The notes under the pieces are model-generated. The model searched no databases and was not told where the DNA came from. It worked only from the letters and a program-made list of their open reading frames with translations. Source: Macquaria australasica (lineage: Eukaryota > Chordata > Actinopteri > Centrarchiformes > Percichthyidae). From it: 64,000 nt of DNA. A program made the translations under genes and the position numbers. The stretch lies in the NCBI GenBank assembly GCA_005408345.1, contig SEMN01000127.1, positions 496,001-560,000 of the forward strand. The letters run 5' to 3'. Position 1 is the first letter of the stretch; the number at the start of each line of letters is the position of its first letter. This document shows positions 60,701 through 64,000 of this stretch, in pieces.

Positions 60701-62415
60701 GCGAAGAGGTTCACCTGGTCTCTACTGAGGCAATAAAATTCCAATTTGAAGTGTTTGCAGGTTTGATCATTTTAATCTAAAGTTGTGATTTATGTTGTTT
60801 AGGTGACGGTCGCTACTCTCTGTTGGGGCAGCCTCTCCAGTACAGCCTGTGTCCTCCTCCCCTCATGCATGGCCAGTCCTCCTACAGCTCCCATCAGGTC
60901 AGTACTGGCACGCCTTTGTGCTGTTTGAAACCTAACGTAACTCAACCCTTCTACATGATAACAACATTGTGATATTGAAGGGTCTTGATATTTTTTTAAA
61001 CAAGCATTTGTGCATTGGTTGGTAAGGGTGAAAGCAGTAGTAAAATGGGTGAAAGTCAGTTTAAATTTTTTACTGACCAACTAGTCACCACAGAATATCT
61101 TGGTTCTGTGAATGAAGATATTTTTGTGAAGCTGGGGATCAGTCACAACTTTCTTAAGTCACATTAATAAAATGTGGGCTGTGTGGAGATTGTTTGAAAT
61201 CTTTCCTTGCAGTATGTTGTGTAACCAAGAGGTAATAGTTACATACATTTGAAATGGAAGCTATATAAATAAATAAATAAATCTCTGCTGCAGGCCACAA
61301 CACCTCTCTTATGCCCACTAGTGAACAGTATGTTGCAACTGTTTTTTGTTTCCAGTTATCAAAGACAGCTCCCACTGATTGCTTATACCCCCATCTAGTG
61401 TCTTGTTGTGGAGCTGCTGTGTAAAAACAAGCCTCATAATATCTGTGTTATGTGTTCAGGGCCAAGGAGTAATGAAACACGGAGCACGAGGGAAAAAACA
61501 AACACTCAAATCTGCATCCACAGATCTCGGCACCACTGATGTTGGTAAGTTAGAGATGCATCATCACAGATCAGCATAACATCTACTGTGTTATTACATT
61601 TTTCTGCTTTTCAAGTTTTGATACTTGACTTTGATACTAGAATTCCACGTAAAAGATCAGAGGGTCAGCCTATATTGCTGATTTTCTTGTATTGTTTTCC
61701 TCACAAACTCCTCCATCTGGTGTGGACGACATTAAATAAACCTTTAGCTGCTGAGAGTATACTGACATGCTTGCAGCACTGCATTCAAGTGCAGTACAGC
61801 CGTGGCAAATACGCCAAATTGGATTTCCTTTGGAGTATCCTGCTGGCCCCCAAGCACTGCACATTGCAGAAAGTCTTTAGCTGAAACAGTTGAGCAAACA
61901 CACAGCTTGTCTCTGGAACTGGTGCTTGAAGTCTCTAAAGACACAGCTTGAGCAACGAAGCCTGCTAACGTCTTGTGTCTCTCTCTGACTCACTTCGTCT
62001 CTTCTTTCCAGTGGTGAGTCGAGTACTCGAGGTAACGGACCTGCCAGAGGGGATTTCACGTCCAGAAGCTGAAAAGCTCTTCAACCAGCTGTCGATGTGT
62101 GGTGCCAAGATCCAGTGGCTGAAAGAGCCCCAGGGAGGCCGAGGAGGAGCAGGAGGCTGTGGCCCCTGTCCTGGTGCAGGGTCTTCTGGGCCAGGAGCCA
62201 TCGCTGGGCCCGGGGCCAGCATGGGAGCTGGGGGAGCGAAGGGCGATGGCAACGACCCGGCTCACCTCTACACAGTAGTGGCAGTGTTCCCCAGCACCAT
62301 GGCTGCCCAGAGTGCTTCCTTCAAACTTAACAACAGCGGAGCCAGCCTCTTCAAACTGAGGGCCGCCAAAAAGAACTATGACCTGCGTGTGCTGGAGAGA
62401 GCCAGTTCTCAGTGA
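30210..62415 (+). CDS. r3hdm2: R3H and SUZ domain protein 2 (24 coding exons joined)
   Basis: Joined exons: 30210-30368, 31215-31256, 33386-33472, 33637-33760, 34485-34563, 35160-35219, 35932-36072, 37357-37465, 39462-39557, 40112-40143, 40867-40920, 44099-44334, 46112-46278, 46825-46923, 48509-48802, 53304-53439, 54502-54659, 55869-56008, 56548-56648, 58227-58396, 58702-58846, 60803-60897, 61460-61544, 62012-62415. This gives 3213 nt, 1070 residues, all GT-AG and in frame. Seen: a basic N-terminus with KRAK, an acidic/Lys-rich stretch (about 105-137), an R3H domain (about 168-231, R198-x3-H202), a SUZ region (about 232-305), Ser-rich 328-407, a Gln/Pro-rich tail 407-876, and a conserved C-terminal block 937-1070. 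R3H and SUZ domains bind single-stranded nucleic acid or RNA, so a cytoplasmic RNA-binding role is expected. The length is near the vertebrate R3HDM1/2 range (about 980-1100 residues). R3HDM2 is preferred over R3HDM1 from recalled family sequence (AAYFGMDHNVDQTGKAVIIN, SCPSDKEEEK, AKSNAKLKLV). Family assignment is near certain; the paralogue is likely. Confidence 0.9.
31215..31256 (+). CDS. r3hdm2: r3hdm2 coding exon 2 (42-nt microexon)
   Basis: ctcttgcag|aaacgg ... gccaag|gtaagt. It encodes residues 54-67, KRAPNHSHGRKRAK, a basic patch that resembles a nuclear localisation or RNA-contact segment and is shared with vertebrate R3HDM2. Phase 0 at both ends. Confidence 0.88.
33386..33472 (+). 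CDS. r3hdm2: r3hdm2 coding exon 3
   Basis: tttttcag|tctaat ... gaatcg|gtactg. Residues 68-96 include the family signature KLKLVRSLAVCEESSGPF. Phase 0 at both ends; the next intron is only 164 nt. Confidence 0.92.
33637..33760 (+). CDS. r3hdm2: r3hdm2 coding exon 4
   Basis: gttttccag|gatatc ... cacgtg|gtaaga. Residues 97-138 read DIIQLHISCPSDKEEEK, then an acidic/Lys-rich run and PRKMLSR. It ends in phase 1. A weaker AG at 33613-33614 would add 22 nt and break the frame. Confidence 0.92.
34485..34563 (+). CDS. r3hdm2: r3hdm2 coding exon 5
   Basis: ctctcttag|actcc ... cccag|gtatga. Residues 138-164 carry DSSQEYTDSTGIDVHEFLVN, the block that leads into the R3H domain. Ends in phase 2. Confidence 0.93.
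35160..35219 (+). CDS. r3hdm2: r3hdm2 coding exon 6 (tandem acceptor)
   Basis: Residues 164-184, RDRMMLLKLEQDILEFINDD, form the first part of the R3H domain. The acceptor is accagcag|g, a NAGNAG; using the upstream AG (exon from 35157) inserts one Ser. Donor gacaa|gtaagc at 35220, phase 2. Confidence 0.92.
35932..36072 (+). CDS. r3hdm2: r3hdm2 coding exon 7, R3H core
   Basis: ctcctgcag|taacc ... cgcat|gtgagt. Residues 184-231 include FPQMTSYHRMLLHRVAAYFG; the R3H signature is Arg198 and His202 (codons at 35972 and 35984). MDHNVDQTGKAVIINKT follows. Phase 2 at both ends. R3H domains bind single-stranded nucleic acids. Confidence 0.95.
36720..36898. repeat. (TA)n / (GATA)n compound microsatellite
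   Basis: TA units are followed by mixed TAGA and TATAGA units in the intron between coding exons 7 and 8. The Ile/Tyr/Ser-rich ORFs on the minus strand are artefacts. Confidence 0.97.
37357..37465 (+). CDS. r3hdm2: r3hdm2 coding exon 8, SUZ start
   Basis: ttctacag|cccaga ... atcag|gtaggc. Residues 231-267, IPEQRFSEHIKDERNMDFQ then FILKRDDASMDKDDNQ, match the first half of the SUZ RNA-binding region that follows R3H in this family. Ends in phase 0. Confidence 0.93.
39462..39557 (+). CDS. r3hdm2: r3hdm2 coding exon 9, SUZ end (cassette candidate)
   Basis: aaatgttag|atccgt ... gagaa|gtaagt. Residues 268-299 carry GRRSKSIEEREEEYQRVRDR and IFARE, the charged helix of the SUZ domain. It is 96 nt, phase 0 at both ends, so skipping keeps the frame but removes half the SUZ region. 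Confidence 0.92.
39731..39967. mobile_element. Probable hAT-like MITE (about 237 nt)
   Basis: Left end CAGTGGTTTCCAACATGACC and right end (reverse) CAATGGTTCCCGATCTGGGG are similar inverted termini of a common fish type. No clear target duplication was found, so the borders are approximate. Confidence 0.5.
40112..40143 (+). CDS. r3hdm2: r3hdm2 coding exon 10 (32-nt microexon)
   Basis: tttttttacag|tcctct ... aacag|gtaaga. Residues 300-310, SSQNGYINDNR, match a short Asn/Tyr block of vertebrate R3HDM2. Ends in phase 2. Confidence 0.88.
40867..40920 (+). CDS. r3hdm2: r3hdm2 coding exon 11 (54-nt cassette)
   Basis: The acceptor ccccaacag precedes 40867 and a moderate donor ttag|gtattg follows 40920. 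It encodes residues 311-328, LSTEGYCSSSQKRRQIFR, closely resembling the KRRQIFR segment of vertebrate R3HDM1/2. Length 54 and matching phase 2 ends allow clean skipping; exon 10 to exon 12 also joins in frame (DNRGNRESSS). Confidence 0.85.
41396..41843. mobile_element. hAT-like MITE (448 nt), AT-rich termini
   Basis: Starts ggactgcagctaacaattat and ends gactaatcgtttcagctata, the style of a very common fish MITE. It is flanked by a near-perfect duplication GTGCAAAA (41388-41395) / GTGCAACA (41844-41851). Internal tracts are AT-rich and non-coding. Confidence 0.7.
44099..44334 (+). CDS. r3hdm2: r3hdm2 coding exon 12, Ser-rich conserved block
   Basis: tctctcag|aggga ... gctctg|gtaagg. Residues 328-407 include the conserved EPRPWSSTDSDSSNRTLRPP and VTKASSFSGISILTRGDSLG, dense in Ser/Thr and likely phosphorylated. 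Ends in phase 1. Confidence 0.94.
44597..45802. mobile_element. Probable non-autonomous DNA transposon (about 1.2 kb)
   Basis: Left end TACTATATTTTGCCCGAATA and right end (reverse) TACCATATTAGCCTGAATAT are similar inverted termini. Subterminal strings ataagtcgacccc and ataatgcgacccc also repeat in direct orientation. No clean target duplication was seen. The middle contains a 111-codon ORF on the minus strand. Confidence 0.5.
44837..45172 (-). pseudogene. Unrecognised 111-codon ORF inside the 1.2-kb element
   Basis: It begins MWLHKHIAPTSSVQNIHRPL and includes RPVSVSPVKPTGVSD and a charged stretch FNNEQLKEKMLKEKIIL. On the minus strand it is preceded by ttgatttcag, a plausible splice acceptor, and its downstream part has a possible gtatgc donor. 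Composition looks protein-coding rather than repeat-derived. It may be a captured host exon; I cannot name the source, and chance is not excluded. Confidence 0.35.
46112..46278 (+). CDS. r3hdm2: r3hdm2 coding exon 13
   Basis: catcactag|gtctg ... ctcag|gtatgt. Residues 407-462, a Pro/Gln/Ser-rich low-complexity segment ending PTPQQHPMGNHMIAQ, which matches the family's NHMIxQ end. Ends in phase 0. Confidence 0.9.
46825..46923 (+). CDS. r3hdm2: r3hdm2 coding exon 14 (99-nt cassette)
   Basis: gtgtatag|ccggtg ... acaatg|gtactg. Residues 463-495, ending PQVLLPVSPPQQYTM, correspond to an alternatively included family segment. It is 99 nt with phase 0 ends, so it is an in-frame cassette. Confidence 0.85.
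47697..47935. mobile_element. Probable MITE (239 nt) with TAAAGGA ends
   Basis: Left TAAAGGAactctccctgaat and right (reverse) TAAAGGAccactgacatttt. Next to the ends are attttgggaaatatact and its degenerate partner. The internal text resembles a widespread fish repeat. No target duplication found. Confidence 0.5.
48101..48180. repeat. Hairpin with near-duplicate CATGACCTATA strings
   Basis: tctacagatatataaagcta (48113 on) pairs with tagctttatatatatgtaga ending at 48180. catgacctata occurs at both 48096-48106 and 48152-48162. Confidence 0.75.
48509..48802 (+). CDS. r3hdm2: r3hdm2 coding exon 15, proline-rich
   Basis: attcctcccag|ggagaa ... caacag|gtatgc. Residues 496-593 begin GEELAPQFSQMTLSRQGSS, a family signature, then run into a proline-rich stretch with an eight-proline run and repeats of PPPPQ. 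Such runs bind SH3/WW/EVH1 domains in general; the partner is unknown. A second GT at 48821 (ccacag|gttgta) would extend the exon in frame by six residues but is weak. Confidence 0.92.
52440..52830. repeat. Decayed interspersed teleost repeat
   Basis: Strings such as tagctaaagagccagatatt and aatattggacttaaaatcag, ending near ccactgccccc, are typical of a widespread fish repeat. Borders are indistinct. Confidence 0.45.
53304..53439 (+). CDS. r3hdm2: r3hdm2 coding exon 16
   Basis: ctcttcag|atacag ... gtcag|gtcagt. Residues 594-638, with IQVSYYPPGQYPSSGQQYR, a conserved Tyr/Gln/Pro block of the R3HDM tail. Ends in phase 1. Confidence 0.92.
54502..54659 (+). CDS. r3hdm2: r3hdm2 coding exon 17
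   Basis: gtcaccag|gtctcc ... atatcag|gtatgg. Residues 639-691 include QGMMGVQQPQNPGLLNSQR and GMGGQMQSIMVQYPQMPSYQ, both close to vertebrate R3HDM2. Ends in phase 0. Confidence 0.93.
54895..54960 (+). repeat. Repeat tail with (ACCTTGA)n end
   Basis: gataaataaataaaccttga followed by accttgaat, like the short-tandem 3' tails of fish LINE/SINE copies. Confidence 0.4.
55869..56008 (+). CDS. r3hdm2: r3hdm2 coding exon 18
   Basis: cttttccag|gtacca ... cacaag|gtatgc. Residues 692-738 have a QQQYQQQ run and MVPVSQSVQGPMPVYYSV. Ends in phase 2. Confidence 0.92.
56548..56648 (+). CDS. r3hdm2: r3hdm2 coding exon 19
   Basis: tatcctgcag|cccgtc ... attcag|gtgaga. Residues 738-771 read SPSVGYLQPPNSEQYQITQS then PSPCNPQQLQQQYS. 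Ends in phase 1. Confidence 0.92.
58227..58396 (+). CDS. r3hdm2: r3hdm2 coding exon 20
   Basis: ctctctcag|gagtac ... cacag|gtacac. Residues 772-828 include VMVMQLSVPNGPQPSQNPPL and VQWNPCKYYSIEQR, strongly conserved in the family. Ends in phase 0. Confidence 0.93.
58702..58846 (+). CDS. r3hdm2: r3hdm2 coding exon 21
   Basis: tatgtccag|gccagc ... ctcaag|gtacaa. Residues 829-876 are Ser/Pro-rich (TSPLASPTQSPTPSPSGSVS) and end in LISQFPRPGGPAQ. Ends in phase 1. Confidence 0.93.
59331..59843. mobile_element. hAT-type MITE (513 nt)
   Basis: Left end TGGTGGTTCCCAGATTTTTT and right end (reverse) CAGTGTTTCCCAACGAGGGG, with subterminal gtacccct blocks. The exact 8-bp duplication GTTTAGAT lies at 59323-59330 and 59844-59851. 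Confidence 0.85.
60620..60690 (+). repeat. 3' tail of a teleost LINE/SINE-type repeat
   Basis: ctcttggccaggtc then aaagagatcttaatgtcaat and gagacctggttgaataagga followed by A-rich DNA. This is the common fish repeat end (NNggccaggt...cctggttaaataaa). Confidence 0.55.
60803..60897 (+). CDS. r3hdm2: r3hdm2 coding exon 22
   Basis: tgttgtttag|gtgacg ... catcag|gtcagt. Residues 877-908, DGRYSLLGQPLQYSLCPPPL then MHGQSSYSSHQ, conserved in R3HDM1/2. Ends in phase 0. Confidence 0.93.
61460..61544 (+). CDS. r3hdm2: r3hdm2 coding exon 23
   Basis: gtgttcag|ggccaa ... gatgttg|gtaagt. Residues 909-936 are Lys-rich (MKHGARGKKQTLKSASTDLG) and lead into the C-terminal block. Ends in phase 1. Confidence 0.93.
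62012..62415 (+). CDS. r3hdm2: r3hdm2 last coding exon (24) with stop
   Basis: cttctttccag|tggtga, reading to TGA at 62413-62415. Residues 937-1070 start RVLEVTDLPEGISRPEAEKL, then a Gly/Ala/Pro-rich insert (about 975-1007), then LYTVVAVFPSTMAAQ and a family-typical end FKLRAAKKNYDLRVLERASS. The order reads like beta-alpha-beta, beta-alpha-beta, compatible with an RRM-type fold; this is inferred, not a named domain hit. Confidence 0.95.
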
Positions 62416-63600
62416 AAGGAAAAGATAGGGGGAGGAAAGAAAGTCAAAGAGACAGAAAGAAAGACTCTTGTTGGAGTGGTGGAAAAGGAAACAGGGCTGA
62501 GGGGGACTGCTCTTAGTGTACAATTTAAAAACAACAAAAAAAAACACAAGTTAAATGATGTGTCAAATGTATAAAAGGGAAGAAGGTGTGAATCATGAGG
62601 TGGCTGGTGTTTGGTTGCAAATAGATTTTGTTGTTTGTTTTTATTCATTGTTTTTGTTTTGTATTTATATAGCAGAAGAGCACACAAGACACACGAGCAT
62701 GTGTTTCACTGTTGCCGTGGAATTTGTGCTGCCATTATACAAAAACACATGCAGTGACACACACATACACACACACACACACAAATGCAGGCAACAGGGT
62801 CACGTAGCACATAACAAAAACACACTGGACAGTCGACCTCAGTCAAACCTTTTCCTCCTCTTCCTCCTCCCTCCGCTCTCCAACCCTTCATCCTTTTCCT
62901 CCTTTTTCTGCCAACACTTTCTCTCCTTCCTCAACTCTCCGTCACCCAAACGTCTCATAATCTCACATATTTATAAATTTTCATACGCACAGTTGCACAC
63001 TCTCTCTGCTTTCCCCCACCACTCCCTGCTCTTTAATTGCCTTGTCTCATACTGCCTCCTATCTTTCTCTGCTCCTCTGTCCCTCTCACGTACTCTCTCA
63101 CTGCTCTCTCCTCTCTTGCTTTCTGTTTACCTTACTGCTGTTGTAGGTTTCCGTATTGCGCTTTTGTTTTGTTTTCCTCAAAAGTTTTTTTGTTTTTGTT
63201 TTTTGGGATTCAATATATTTATATAAGTGATGTAAGGAATAAAAGAAATCTATATATTCAGTGATTTTTCTTTCTTTCCCCTGAGTGAAAAAGTTTAGGC
63301 CTTCCTTTATCCTTTACTCTTTCCCTCTTCATGCCCCTCTCCTCTTCCCTACATTTGTTTCCTCCTTACTGCCCTCTACCTCACTTCTTTGGCCCTCTCC
63401 TCTCTCCCACAACTGTCCCACATCCCCCCGCTCCACCCCGACGCCCCATTGTGTTTGCGTTTTTCGTTGACAGCTGTGCAGAAAGTATCAGAAGAAGTAG
63501 TTAAAGTGCACAATGATTGCATATGTCTACTGTAAATTTTATTTAATCTGTTATTTTTTGTTTGTTTTTAAAAATATAAAAGTCGAGAAAAAATCTATCA
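62416..63600 (+). other. r3hdm2: r3hdm2 3' UTR
   Basis: From the TGA the sequence is non-coding: purine-rich 62416-62470, a (CA)n tract near 62757-62783, and long C/T-rich stretches at 62840-63130 and 63290-63440. The end is not certain. A canonical AATAAA lies at 63238 and a weaker TATAAA at 63575, with GT-rich DNA after 63605. ORFs of up to 223 codons here are low-complexity artefacts. Confidence 0.7.
63238..63243 (+). terminator. r3hdm2: Canonical poly(A) signal AATAAA
   Basis: AATAAA about 820 nt after the stop codon, followed by a T-rich stretch (gatttttctttctttcccc) as expected downstream of a cleavage site. A variant TATAAA at 63575-63580 could serve a longer form. Confidence 0.6.
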
Positions 63601-63739
63601 AAACATCTGTCATGTGGTTCATTGTTTGACTTTACTGAAGCTGACTCTGAAGTCTGAGCAACACAGAGCCATAATCCACCTTGTTTGTGTGTATATACAG
63701 CATATGTTTATATACAGATGGCAAAAAACAAAGTGTCTT

Positions 63740-64000
63740 AGTACTGTAAGGTGTTGGGCCACCACGACCCGCCACATCAGCTTCAGTGCTCAATGGCATA
63801 TGTTCTACAAGTCTGTACCTTTTAATAGAGGGACCATTCTTCCTAAAGATATTCCCTCATTTGGTGTTGATGATGATGATTATGGAGAACGCTGACATTT
63901 GAATCCAAAATCTCCCATAGGTGTTCAGTTGGGTTGAGACTGGGTGATTGCAAAGGCCATAGCCTACAATTCACAACATTTTTATACTCATCAAAATTTA
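63740..64000. repeat. Interspersed repeat cut by the window edge
   Basis: ggtgttgggccaccacgacc, ctacaagtctgtacc, accattcttcctaaagatat and tgttcagttgggttgagact follow in the order of a repeat I know from many fish genomes. The copy continues past 64000. An ORF over it (to 63895) is not a gene. Confidence 0.5.

Larger units (their letters stand above)
48803..62011 (+). other. r3hdm2: Introns between coding exons 15 and 24
   Basis: Introns at 48803-53303, 53440-54501, 54660-55868, 56009-56547, 56649-58226, 58397-58701, 58847-60802, 60898-61459 and 61545-62011. They hold the repeats at 52440, 54895, 59331 and 60620. The 4.5-kb intron after exon 15 is otherwise featureless to me. Confidence 0.7.

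Noticed and set aside
62555..63226. 223-codon plus-strand ORF after the stop codon
   Set aside because: Lies in the 3' UTR; Leu/Ser/Phe text comes from C/T-rich DNA and a CA repeat, with no family match.

Overview
The window looks like nuclear DNA from a bony fish, probably a percomorph teleost. The evidence is one vertebrate gene split by GT-AG introns, abundant CA/GT microsatellites, and many teleost-type non-autonomous DNA transposons. Several of these transposons have exact 8-bp target-site duplications (TSDs). Nothing in it is prokaryotic or viral: I saw no operons, CRISPR arrays or rRNA genes.

The only gene I can support is an R3H/SUZ-domain gene on the plus strand, best called r3hdm2 (paralogue r3hdm1 is the alternative). 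I could join 24 coding exons from the ATG at 30210 to the TGA at 62415. All junctions are GT-AG, the reading frame is kept at every one, and the full product is 1070 codons. The R3H motif (Arg198-x3-His202) is in exon 7 and the SUZ region in exons 7-10. A long Gln/Pro-rich tail follows, then a conserved C-terminal block that reads like a cryptic RRM-type fold. Exons 9, 11 and 14 are multiples of three and look like cassettes, and exon 6 has a tandem NAGNAG acceptor.

Layout: 1-2860 is upstream DNA with a 1.2-kb foldback transposon. 2860-3533 is a GC-rich promoter with two probable untranslated exons. 3534-28980 is a huge first intron with three related BED-finger hAT miniature elements (two plus, one minus), another hAT MITE (miniature inverted-repeat transposable element), microsatellites and hairpins. 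28917-29060 is a CRE/AP-1-bearing untranslated exon or alternative first exon. 30146-62415 is the coding part, with more MITEs in its introns. 62416-63600 is the 3' UTR. The last 260 bases hold the start of another interspersed repeat.

The encoded protein is expected to be a cytoplasmic RNA/ssDNA-binding factor. The points most worth following are the two coding-like fragments trapped inside transposons (1708-1812 with 1904-2035, and 44837-45172), the three-copy BED/hAT family that keeps a second short transposase ORF, and the possible second promoter. I found no clear new multi-gene system.
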